Shown piece after piece: positions 52,448 to 59,848 of a stretch of DNA of 64,000 bases. The stretch lies in NCBI RefSeq assembly GCF_001866665.1, contig NZ_MLYO01000024.1, positions 269,446 through 333,445 on the forward strand. The letters are read 5' to 3'. Both the position numbers and the translations under genes were made by a program. Origin of the DNA: Streptomyces monashensis (lineage in GTDB: Bacteria > Actinomycetota > Actinomycetes > Streptomycetales > Streptomycetaceae). The notes below the pieces were generated by a model. The model did no database searches, was not told the DNA's origin, and saw only the letters and a list, made by a program, of their open reading frames with translations. Position 1 is the first letter of the stretch, and every line of letters starts with the position of its first letter.

Positions 52448-53344
52448 ATGCGATTGTCCGGTTTGCGGATACGGCTTCCGAGGTGGTCGCGGCGCGGGCG
52501 GCGGATGTTCGCGGGCAGTGTGCTCGCGGCCTTCGGTGCCGTGTCGGCCGTCGTGCAGTTCGTCGGGCAGCTCTTCCCCCGCGCCGTGGCCCGCCCCGGA
52601 CTCGTGCTGGCCGCGTCCGTCGCCCTGTGCCTGGCCTGGGGGCTCGCCCGCGCGCGCCCCCAGGCCGCGGTGCGGCAGGAGTTCGGACGCCCCGGGATGA
52701 CCGTGGTCGTCGAGGAGGGCGACCTCTTCGCGCAGCCGGGCCATCTGGTGGTGGGCTTCACCGACACCTTCGACACCCTCGTGGACGACGGCGTCGTCAT
52801 CAACGGCACCAGTGTGCAAGGGCAGTTGCTCGACCGCCGCTACGGCGGCGACGCCGCGCGGCTGGACGCCGAACTGGCCGCCGCACTGGCCGGGGTGGCT
52901 CCGGTGACGCGGGAGAGCGCGCGGGACAAGCCGCGGGGCAAACGGGCGCGGTATCCGATCGGGACCGTCGCCACCCTCGGCAGCCGGCCGCAGCTGGTCT
53001 TCGCCGTCGCCTACAGCCGGATGGGCAACGACTGCGTGGCCGCCTCCAGCGTGCACGACCTGTGGTTCGGCCTGGACCGGCTGTGGGACGCCGTCCACCG
53101 GCACGCCCAGCTCGAACGCGTCACCATGCCGCTGACCGGGGCGGGGCTCGCCCGGCTGCACGACCTCGACGAGGACAGTCTGCTGCGGCTGATCCTGCTG
53201 TCGTTCGTCGCCCACTCGTGGGAGCGGACGGTCTGCCGCGAACTGCGCGTGCTGGTCCGCCCCGGAGAGCTGGGGCGGATCGACCTGCCGGAGACCGGCG
53301 CGTTCCTGGCCACGCTGGCGGCGGGCGCCCGGCGGCACGTCTGA
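52448..53344 (+). CDS. Two-TM protein with ThsA-like macro domain (type II Thoeris effector-like)
   Basis: 298 residues from ATG 52448 (GGAGG upstream). A basic start is followed by two membrane segments (about 20-42 and 49-67) and a macro-like domain (about 84-298): VVVEEGDLFAQPG, LVVGFTDTFDTLVDDGVVING, SVQGQLLDRRYGG, YPIGTVATLG, VFAVAYSRMGND, PLTGAGLARL. In type II Thoeris, ThsA has precisely two N-terminal helices plus such a macro domain, and is activated by a TIR-made ADP-ribose conjugate to disrupt the membrane. A TIR gene is the next gene. Divergent from the SARP-macro gene with only 62 bp between starts. Confidence 0.85.
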   Translation: MRLSGLRIRLPRWSRRGRRMFAGSVLAAFGAVSAVVQFVGQLFPRAVARPGLVLAASVALCLAWGLARARPQAAVRQEFGRPGMTVVVEEGDLFAQPGHLVVGFTDTFDTLVDDGVVINGTSVQGQLLDRRYGGDAARLDAELAAALAGVAPVTRESARDKPRGKRARYPIGTVATLGSRPQLVFAVAYSRMGNDCVAASSVHDLWFGLDRLWDAVHRHAQLERVTMPLTGAGLARLHDLDEDSLLRLILLSFVAHSWERTVCRELRVLVRPGELGRIDLPETGAFLATLAAGARRHV

Positions 53345-53417
53345 CCCCGGGCACCCGCCCGCCCCCCGTGCCGGTGCGGTACGGGCCCCTCCCCCGGAAA
53401 CGGGCCCGTACCGCGGC

Positions 53418-54191
53418 TCAACGGGCCGGCGGCACCTCCCGCCCGGTGCGGTGGTACGCCGACAGATGTCGGTACGGCCAGGTCTGGCGCCAGTCCGAGC
53501 CGGTGTCGTTGACCTTGCAGCCCGCCAGCTTCAGCCGTTCGACGATCTTGCCCAGCGCGGTCGCCGAGCCGTCGAACCGGATGACGTTCATCCCCCCGAT
53601 GTCGGAGATCGCGCGCAACGCGCCGATCTCCACCATCAGCGTGCGCTCCGGGTAGGCCATCAGCACCATGCCCAGCTCGATCAGCACGTTCGGCCGGGGC
53701 TGACCGGTCGGCTCGCTCTCGTGCGGCGGCTCGTTCGGGCCCCTGAGGTCCGGGTGCAGCCGCACGATGTCGTCCGGGGTGAGCAGCACCAGTGCCGCCT
53801 GGGCCTGCGCGGGGGCCTGCGCGATGACCTCGCCCAGGAACGGCGCCGTCCTGCCCGTGGCTCTGACCAGGTCCTCCCACTCCAGCGGGCGCAGATCGAG
53901 CAGACGCAGCAGGTCGAAGATCTTCAACCGCGCCTCCTCGTCCCGCCCGTGGACGACGAAGACGCTGCGGCCGCGGTCCGGGGCGGATCCGGAACCGCCC
54001 TGGCCGGAATCCGCCGGCCGGGGGGCCGACGGCCGGGGAGCCGACGGCCGGGGGACCGCAGGCCGGCTGCCCGCCGGGGCGCCGCCGTCGTAGAAGTTCT
54101 GTGTCCCCGAGTTGACGGTGCCGCTGTTGTCGTTCACGAAGTTGTTGTTGTGGCCGAAGTCGTTGCCGAGACCGAAGTCGTTGCCGGTCAT
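53418..54191 (-). CDS. TIR-like effector with N-terminal amyloid-like motif
   Basis: 257 residues. Residues 14-37 are Asn/Gly rich (NNNFVNDNSGTVNSGTQNFYDG), 38-70 a Pro/Arg/Ser linker of repeated PRPSA units, and 75-257 a TIR-like nucleotide-binding domain of the CAP12/PF10137 kind: SVFVVHGRDEEARLKIFDLL, LVLLTPDDIVRL and RPNVLIELGMVLMAYPE, where Glu172 is the expected catalytic residue for NAD+ cleavage. The N-terminal motif is nearly the same as the C-terminal motif of the upstream-translated partner, whose stop overlaps this start (ATGA). I read it as the NADase signalling or effector arm of the island. Confidence 0.85.
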   Translation of the reverse strand: MTGNDFGLGNDFGHNNNFVNDNSGTVNSGTQNFYDGGAPAGSRPAVPRPSAPRPSAPRPADSGQGGSGSAPDRGRSVFVVHGRDEEARLKIFDLLRLLDLRPLEWEDLVRATGRTAPFLGEVIAQAPAQAQAALVLLTPDDIVRLHPDLRGPNEPPHESEPTGQPRPNVLIELGMVLMAYPERTLMVEIGALRAISDIGGMNVIRFDGSATALGKIVERLKLAGCKVNDTGSDWRQTWPYRHLSAYHRTGREVPPAR

Positions 54192-55744
54192 GAGGTTCCC
54201 GCCCCCTGGCCGCCGTCGGAGCCGTGATGCACGTTCTGCGTCCCCGAGTTGACGTTGCCGTGGTTGTTCTCGACGTGGTTGTTGTGGTGCCGGTAGTCGT
54301 TGAGGATGTTCGTCTGGCGGGCCTCGTGCTCCGCCAGGTCGACGTTGTGCGCCTGCAGGAAGTCACGGACGAACTGGAGCAGTTGGCGCTCCACGATCTG
54401 CGTGTACTTGATCGTGTCCGTCTCCTGGAAGAAGACGTGGAAGCCGGCGCTGGTCGCCAGCTCGCGGACGCTGGTGAGCGCGCCGGTGTTCCGCGCGGGG
54501 AGGGCGTAGCGGCCGAGGCGGAACTCACTGGGGTCGTTCGTCCGCACCCGGATCTCGTTCCCCCGCCCGGGCAGGGCCGGTACCCAGGAGAACAGGGCCC
54601 GTACGAGCGCCCCGGGCGTGGCCAGCAGGGTGTCCCCCGCGACCCTGAGCAGCAGCCGGCCGGTCAGGCCGGCCGGGAGCCGGTCGACCAGGTGGAAGCT
54701 CTTCTGGATCGGCGCCAGCACGTACGAGTAGAACTCGGTGTGCAGGGTGTTGCCCTTGAGGTCGAAGCCCACGAACGCCGTGGTGACCAGTTCCTGGTTC
54801 CACGAGCCGACCCGGACGCACAGATACACACGCTGCGCGTCGTAGCCCTCAGCCCAGCCGGCGCCGCGGTGCTCCCGGTCCGGCTCGCGCCCGCCGGGAC
54901 GGACCGTCGTGACGGCCCGGGTGAACGCGGACTGCTCGACGGCGAGCCCGTCGATCCGCTCCGACCGGCGTGCCCGGTCGCGCAGTTCCGCGTTCATACG
55001 CCCGGCGACGTAGCCGGTGATCTCCTCGGCGCTGAAGGGGACGACCTCCTTGCGCCGGGATTCCTGGGCCCCCGAGGCCGTGGGCGCGCCCGCGCCGCCG
55101 CGGTCCTGGTCGACCACGCCGACCGGCGCGCCGATCAGCAGCTCGGCCGTGGACCACCGGCGTACCTGGCCACCGGCGCCGACGAACGGCTTGTAGCCGC
55201 CGTAGCGGATCAGACGGCCGTCCGCCGTCTGCTCGCGGTTGATCTTCTCCACCGTCCGGGCCGTCAGCAGGGGGTGATCGGGGTAGGAGCCGTCGAACCC
55301 GCCCGTCGCGCCCGCCGGACCGGTGCCGGCGCGCAGCCGGTTCGTGAGCGTCTGCAGCGTGACGACCCGCCGCAGATACGCGGTGACCCAGACCAGCCAC
55401 AGCATCGTCAGCAGCGCGACGAACCCGGACAGCACACCGGCGGTCATGAGGACGAGCGTGCCGGCGAGGCCCGCGCCGAGGACAGCGAGCCGCAGACGGT
55501 GCAGCCGGCGTGCCGCCAGCGCGTGGGCGAGGACGGGGACCGCGTCGTACCCGTACGACGGTGCCACGACCCGGAACGGGTGGGTCAGGACTCGGATGAC
55601 CTCGGACCGGTACCCGGGGTCGAGATAGGTGCCGGCGCACAGCAGCCGGGTGGCGTCGCTCGTGGCGTCCGGGGACGTCCGGCCCGGGACCGGGTCCACC
55701 GGTTCCGGCGGCGGAGCGGGGACGGAAAGGATGTCACTGGCCAT
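54188..55744 (-). CDS. Membrane protein ending in an amyloid-like motif, partner of the TIR protein
   Basis: 518 residues of no recognised family. Two adjacent membrane segments (about 85-103 and 106-124) divide a short N-terminal part (1-84) from a large cytosolic region. That region includes ARTVEKINREQTADGRLIRYGGYKPFVGAGGQ and a later helical part (about 440-481). Residues 486-508 are NNHVENNHGNVNSGTQNVHHG-like, Asn/His/Gly rich, and match the N-terminus of the TIR protein at 13 of 21 positions including VNSGTQN. The genes overlap by four bases. The arrangement, receptor motif at the C-terminus and effector motif at the N-terminus of the adjacent gene, is that of amyloid signalling pairs. 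Ligand unknown. Confidence 0.75.
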   Translation of the reverse strand: MASDILSVPAPPPEPVDPVPGRTSPDATSDATRLLCAGTYLDPGYRSEVIRVLTHPFRVVAPSYGYDAVPVLAHALAARRLHRLRLAVLGAGLAGTLVLMTAGVLSGFVALLTMLWLVWVTAYLRRVVTLQTLTNRLRAGTGPAGATGGFDGSYPDHPLLTARTVEKINREQTADGRLIRYGGYKPFVGAGGQVRRWSTAELLIGAPVGVVDQDRGGAGAPTASGAQESRRKEVVPFSAEEITGYVAGRMNAELRDRARRSERIDGLAVEQSAFTRAVTTVRPGGREPDREHRGAGWAEGYDAQRVYLCVRVGSWNQELVTTAFVGFDLKGNTLHTEFYSYVLAPIQKSFHLVDRLPAGLTGRLLLRVAGDTLLATPGALVRALFSWVPALPGRGNEIRVRTNDPSEFRLGRYALPARNTGALTSVRELATSAGFHVFFQETDTIKYTQIVERQLLQFVRDFLQAHNVDLAEHEARQTNILNDYRHHNNHVENNHGNVNSGTQNVHHGSDGGQGAGTS

Positions 55745-55765
55745 GTCTTCACAGCTCCGCTCTGC

Positions 55766-56410
55766 TCAGTCGGCCGGGGTGATCGAGGCGTGGGTGATGA
55801 CCCCGTCCACCACCGTGTACTGACCGCTGTACGACTTCTGTGTGCCGTCGGTCTGCTGCGCGAGCAGACTCACGGAGACGGTCGTGCCCTGGACGGACAC
55901 GACGCCGACGGTGTCCTGTTCGGTGCCGGCGAAGCCCGCCACGAAGGAGGAGTAGGACGAGTCGAGGTTCTTGCCGCCGAGGTCCCAGGCGGTCTTGAAG
56001 TCATGGCTGTTGATGGCGTCGAAGTACCGCTGCACCGTCGCGCCGGGATCGGCCGCGCCGTCGGTACCGGGGGTGGTGCTGTCCGTGCCGGTCGGGCTCT
56101 GCGTGCCGGCCGGGCTCGGGGAGAGGGACGTGGCGTCCGTGCCGCCCGTGCTCTCCGCGCCGTAGGTGGTGGAGGTGGCGGAGGCGGTGGAGGTGTCCGG
56201 CGTCGCCGGATCCGGGACGGTGGGCTGGTAGGAGTAGCCGCCGTTGCCGGTCACGGCGCCGGACGCGGATCCGCCGCCGTCCGAGGCCAGCCGGGGCAGG
56301 ACGGCGGTCAGGAGTATCAGCAGCAGCGGGACGCCGGCGATGATCAGCGCGTACGTCCGTTCCTGCCCGGCGGCGGGTAACAAGCCCAGTGGCTTGTAGG
56401 TGTGGTTCAT
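55766..56410 (-). CDS. Single-pass membrane protein with extracellular NTF2/DUF4878-like domain, first gene of the TIR operon
   Basis: 214 residues from ATG 56410 (GAGGA upstream). A short cytosolic start, one membrane helix (about 24-40, LIIAGVPLLLILLTAVLP), a long Ser/Thr/Pro/Gly linker (about 45-118) and a C-terminal domain (about 120-214): ATVQRYFDAINSHDFKTAWDL, SSYSSFVAGFAGT, SYSGQYTVVDGVITHASITP, similar in shape to DUF4878/NTF2-like extracellular domains. It lies 21 bp upstream of the motif-bearing membrane protein. Residue 11 is encoded by TTA (56380-56378), so the whole TIR operon may be bldA-dependent. Confidence 0.78.
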   Translation of the reverse strand: MNHTYKPLGLLPAAGQERTYALIIAGVPLLLILLTAVLPRLASDGGGSASGAVTGNGGYSYQPTVPDPATPDTSTASATSTTYGAESTGGTDATSLSPSPAGTQSPTGTDSTTPGTDGAADPGATVQRYFDAINSHDFKTAWDLGGKNLDSSYSSFVAGFAGTEQDTVGVVSVQGTTVSVSLLAQQTDGTQKSYSGQYTVVDGVITHASITPAD

Positions 56411-56511
56411 GGGTCCTCGCAGCTCCCGGCAGACCGGCCGGGTCTCGCTCGTCTCGTGCGGTACGAACGGAGCTACCTTGCCCGACCCCTGCCGGACTTC
56501 GGCCGGTTTCC

Positions 56512-56530
56512 GCGCTTCCGAAGCGCTTCC
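56512..56530 (-). promoter_or_regulatory. Direct repeat GGAAGCGC with 11-bp period, possible SARP site
   Basis: On the minus strand GGAAGCGC-TTC-GGAAGCGC is an exact 8-bp direct repeat with 11-bp spacing, about 100 bp upstream of the TIR operon. SARP regulators characteristically bind short direct repeats spaced 11 bp. Because the island encodes a SARP-macro protein, this is a candidate target; no well-placed -10 was identified. Confidence 0.4.
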
Positions 56531-56555
56531 GATCCGGGCCCGGGGCCCGGACACA

Positions 56556-56591
56556 CGGGAGCCCCCGGCCGACGACGGCCGAGGGCTCCCG
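56556..56591 (-). terminator. Hairpin after class I fumarase gene
   Basis: A 9-bp outer stem CGGGAGCCC / GGGCTCCCG with an inner CGGCCG/CGGCCG pairing lies 20 bp beyond the fumarase stop codon and marks the right edge of the accessory island. Confidence 0.7.
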
Positions 56592-56611
56592 CGCTGCCGT
56601 GGGGGCGGGGG

Positions 56612-58282
56612 TCAGGCGAGGCCCGGACCCCGCACCGGGATCGACGTGAACGTCGGCTGCGGGGCCGGGTCCTGGAAGAAGTCGTTGCCCTTGTCGTCCA
56701 CCACGATGAACGCCGGGAAGTCCTCGACCTCGATCTTCCAGACGGCCTCCATGCCCAGCTCCTCGTACTCCAGGACCTCGACCTTCTTGATGCAGTCCTG
56801 GGCGAGGCGGGCGGCCGGGCCGCCGATGGAGCCGAGGTAGAAGCCGCCGTGCGCGTCGCACGCGTCGGTGACCTGCTTCGACCTGTTGCCCTTCGCGAGC
56901 ATCACCTTGGAGCCGCCGGCGGCCTGGAACTGCTCCACGTAGGAGTCCATCCGGCCGGCCGTCGTCGGACCGAAGGAGCCGGAGGCGTATCCCTCGGGGG
57001 TCTTGGCCGGGCCGGCGTAGTACACCGGGTGGTCCTTCAGGTACTGCGGCATGTCCTCGCCCGCGTCCAGCCGCTCCTTGATCTTGGCGTGCGCGATGTC
57101 GCGGGCCACGACCAGCGGGCCGGTCAGCGAGAGCCGGGTCTTGACCGGGTACTTGGTCAGCTCGGCGAGGATCGTGTCCATCGGCTGGTTGAGGTCGATC
57201 CGCACGACGTCGGAGGACTCGGCGAGGTGCTCGTCGGTCGTCTCCGGCAGGAAGCGCGCCGGGTCGGTCTCCAGCTGCTCCAGGAAGACGCCCTCGGCGG
57301 TGATCTTCGCGACGGCCTGGCGGTCGGCCGAGCAGGAGACCGCGATGGCGACCGGGCAGGACGCGCCGTGGCGGGGGAGGCGGACGACGCGGACGTCGTG
57401 GCAGAAGTACTTGCCGCCGAACTGCGCGCCGATGCCGATCTTCTGTGTCAGCTCGAAGACCTTCTGCTCCAGGTCCTTGTCCCGGAAGCCGTGGCCCAGC
57501 TCGGAGCCCTCCGCCGGGATCTCGTCCAGGTAGTGCGCGGAGGCGTACTTCGCGGTCTTCAGCGCGTACTCGGCGCTCGTGCCGCCGACGACGATCGCCA
57601 GGTGGTACGGCGGGCAGGCGGCCGTGCCCAGCGAACGGATCTTCTCCTCCAGGAACTTCATCATGGAGGCCTCGTTGAGGACGGCCTTCGTCTCCTGGTA
57701 GAGGAACGACTTGTTCGCGGAGCCGCCGCCCTTCGCCATGATCAGGAACTTGTAGGCGCCGCCGTCGGTCGCGTACAGCTCGATCTGGGCGGGGAGGTTG
57801 GAGCCGGTGTTCTTCTCGTCCCACATGGTGAGCGGGGCCATCTGCGAGTAGCGCAGGTTGAGCTTGGTGTAGGCGTCGTAGATGCCGCGGGACAGGGCTG
57901 CCTCGTCGCCGCCCTCCGTGAGGACGTTCTGACCGCGCTTGCCCATGACGATCGCGGTGCCGGTGTCCTGGCACATCGGGAGCACGCCCGCCGCCGCGAT
58001 GTTCGCGTTCTTCAGCAGGTCCAGCGCGACGAACTTGTCGTTGCCGGAGGCCTCGGGGTCGTCGATGATGCGGCGCAGCTGGGCCAGGTGGGCCGGGCGC
58101 AGGTAGTGCTGGATGTCGTGGATGGCCTCCTCGGCCAGCCTGCGCAGCGCCTCCGGCTCCACCTTGAGGAACGTCCGCCCGTCCGGTCCCTCGACGGTGG
58201 ACACGCCCTCGGCGGTCACCAGCCGGTACGGGGTGGTGTCCTCTCCTTGGGGGAGCAGATCGGTGTACGCGAACTCAGGCAT
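56612..58282 (-). CDS. Fumarate hydratase class I (iron-sulfur)
   Basis: 556 residues from ATG 58282, the normal length of a one-chain class I fumarase. The alpha domain (about 50-330) has VLPMCQDTGTAIV with a cluster cysteine and KGGGSANKSFL; the beta domain (about 380-556) has LTGPLVVARDIAHAK, GPTTAGRMDSYVE and AVWKIEVEDFPAFI. Further cysteines (AACPPYH, ASCPVAIAVSC) are in the right regions for the 4Fe-4S cluster and its pocket. It catalyses the same TCA step as fumC but is oxygen-sensitive. Streptomycetes often keep both close together. Confidence 0.96.
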   Translation of the reverse strand: MPEFAYTDLLPQGEDTTPYRLVTAEGVSTVEGPDGRTFLKVEPEALRRLAEEAIHDIQHYLRPAHLAQLRRIIDDPEASGNDKFVALDLLKNANIAAAGVLPMCQDTGTAIVMGKRGQNVLTEGGDEAALSRGIYDAYTKLNLRYSQMAPLTMWDEKNTGSNLPAQIELYATDGGAYKFLIMAKGGGSANKSFLYQETKAVLNEASMMKFLEEKIRSLGTAACPPYHLAIVVGGTSAEYALKTAKYASAHYLDEIPAEGSELGHGFRDKDLEQKVFELTQKIGIGAQFGGKYFCHDVRVVRLPRHGASCPVAIAVSCSADRQAVAKITAEGVFLEQLETDPARFLPETTDEHLAESSDVVRIDLNQPMDTILAELTKYPVKTRLSLTGPLVVARDIAHAKIKERLDAGEDMPQYLKDHPVYYAGPAKTPEGYASGSFGPTTAGRMDSYVEQFQAAGGSKVMLAKGNRSKQVTDACDAHGGFYLGSIGGPAARLAQDCIKKVEVLEYEELGMEAVWKIEVEDFPAFIVVDDKGNDFFQDPAPQPTFTSIPVRGPGLA

Positions 58283-58450
58283 CTCAGCCCATTCCTCACT
58301 GTGACGGACGGCCGCCCGCCGACGCTGGCGGGCCTCACCAGCGTAGAACCTGCCGCCGACACGGAACCTGTGAGGTAAGGCTCAGTTCGACACGCCCGGG
58401 GTCGTCCACACCCCTAGTCGCGATCTATCGCGTTTCGGTACCCTGCTGTC

Positions 58451-59194
58451 GTGGACCTTCAGAAGCCCGCCCGTACCCATGACAACGACGCCGCCGCACC
58501 GAGCGTCGCCGAACTGCGCGCCTCGGACGCCGACCGCGACCGGGTCGCCGACATCCTGCGCGAGGCCCTCGCCGAGGGCCGGCTGACCGCCGACGAGCAC
58601 GCCGACCGTGTCGAGGGAGTGCTGCACGCCAAGACGGTGGGCGAGCTGGAGGTCTTCATCCGGGACCTGCCCGCCGCCCACCAGCAGTCGGCCGGCCCCG
58701 CCTACACGCCCGCCCCGCCCCGTCCCGCCGAGGGCGCGATACCCCACGACGCGGACGCCAACGTGGTCGCGGTCTTCAGCAGCGCCGTGCGCCGCGGCCG
58801 CTGGCGCGCCGGGCGCCGGCTGCACGCGTACTCGGTCTTCGGCAGCGTGGAGATCGACCTCAGCGAGGCGATCTTCGAGTACCAACAGGTCGTGATCAAG
58901 GCGGTCTCGGTCTTCGGCGACGTCCAGATCCGTGTCCCGGAGAACGTGTCGCTGCGCGGCACCGGCGGCGGCGTCCTCGGCAACTTCGAGGTGGACACGC
59001 TGGACTCGGTCGACACCGACGCCCCGGTGGTCTACGTCGACGGCTGGGCCGTCCTCGGCAACGTGGAGGCGCGGCCCAAGCGCGGCAAGCGCGTCGGCGA
59101 CATCCTCGACCGGGTCCAGAGCAAGGTCGACCGCAAGCTGGAGCGGGTCCAGGACAAGGTCGACGCGAAGTTGCGCAAACACCTGGACCGTTGA
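58451..59194 (+). CDS. DUF1707/SHOCT-like protein with LiaF-like C-terminal domain
   Basis: 247 residues from GTG 58451. The DUF1707 domain is at about 21-75: ELRASDADRDRVADILREAL and GRLTADEHADRVEGVLHAKT then LEVFIRDLP. After a Pro-rich linker the beta-helical C-terminal part (about 125-215) has YSVFGSVEIDLSEAIFEYQQ, VSVFGDVQIRVPENV and WAVLGNVEARPK repeats, like the LiaF/cell-wall-stress C-terminal domain. The last 40 residues are a charged helix. No membrane segment. Function in envelope stress sensing is an inference from the fold. Confidence 0.9.
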   Translation: MDLQKPARTHDNDAAAPSVAELRASDADRDRVADILREALAEGRLTADEHADRVEGVLHAKTVGELEVFIRDLPAAHQQSAGPAYTPAPPRPAEGAIPHDADANVVAVFSSAVRRGRWRAGRRLHAYSVFGSVEIDLSEAIFEYQQVVIKAVSVFGDVQIRVPENVSLRGTGGGVLGNFEVDTLDSVDTDAPVVYVDGWAVLGNVEARPKRGKRVGDILDRVQSKVDRKLERVQDKVDAKLRKHLDR

Positions 59195-59369
59195 CAGTCG
59201 CGAATCCGCCGGTGACGCGAAGGGCGGGTTCCCCCGCGTGGCGAACCCCGGGGGCGTGAACGAGCCGTCGCGCGCCCGCGGTTGGGAACGCAGTGCATAG
59301 GCGCGCGTACAGCGGGTAGGCCTTGCTGCATCGTCTCTCGCTCGCGAAGCCGTCGTCAGGAGTAGACCC

Positions 59370-59747
59370 GTGCTGCAACCGCCGCATTCGTCCCTGCAGG
59401 TAGCTGCCGTTCCGGCCCAGCGGGGGCCGGCGCGGGACAGGGACCAAGACGCCCCCTGGCACACCGAGGCGGTGTGCCGGCGCGACGAGGCCGGCCTGTT
59501 CTTCGCGCCGTCGAAAGAGCCGACCGCGGCACGGCTGTCCCGCGAGGAGGCGGCCAAGCGTGTCTGTGCCCGCTGCCCCGTGATGGTCGAGTGCCGCGAA
59601 CACGCCCTCCTCCAGCCCGAGCCCTACGGCGTCTGGGGCGGCCTGACGGCAGCGGAGCGCCGTGTGGTCCTGGCGAGGCGCCGCCGCAGGGAGATGGAGC
59701 TGAAGAAGGCGGCGCGGGCGACGGCGGCGAACAGGATGGCGGGCTGA
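59370..59747 (+). CDS. wblI: WhiB-like iron-sulfur regulator (WblI by position)
   Basis: 125 residues from GTG 59370. The WhiB cysteines are present: one in AVCRRDEAGLFF, then CARCPVMVEC giving CxxCxxxxxC, followed by the GVWGG turn (YGVWGGLTAAERR) and a basic C-terminal helix (ARRRRREMELKK) that contacts DNA or sigma factor. WhiB-like proteins bind a 4Fe-4S cluster and control development, redox and resistance. The location between class I fumarase and glpX is that of wblI in S. coelicolor, the reason for the symbol; sequence alone gives only the family. Confidence 0.9.
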   Translation: MLQPPHSSLQVAAVPAQRGPARDRDQDAPWHTEAVCRRDEAGLFFAPSKEPTAARLSREEAAKRVCARCPVMVECREHALLQPEPYGVWGGLTAAERRVVLARRRRREMELKKAARATAANRMAG

Positions 59748-59756
59748 GCGACCCGA

Positions 59757-59823
59757 AGGGGCGCGGGGAACTGCGCGAGCGACCACGAACGACCCGCGGT
59801 CGCCGATGTTCCACGCGCCCCCT
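59757..59823. repeat. Streptomyces-type intergenic inverted repeat
   Basis: The segment begins GGGGCGCGGGGAACTGCGCG and ends TGTTCCACGCGCCCC, so its ends pair as a long imperfect stem GGGGCGCGGGGAAC / GTTCCACGCGCCCC. Sequences starting this way recur between convergent genes of many Streptomyces chromosomes and probably act as terminators; here it separates the WhiB-like gene from convergent glpX. Confidence 0.7.
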
Positions 59824-59848
59824 CTGAAGAGGCGCTCCCGGCCCGGAC

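Noticed and set aside
50836..52809. Upstream extension of the fumC frame over 600 codons
   Set aside because: Low-complexity Arg/Pro/Ala text that is antisense or out of frame to the SARP-macro gene; fumC starts at ATG 50835.
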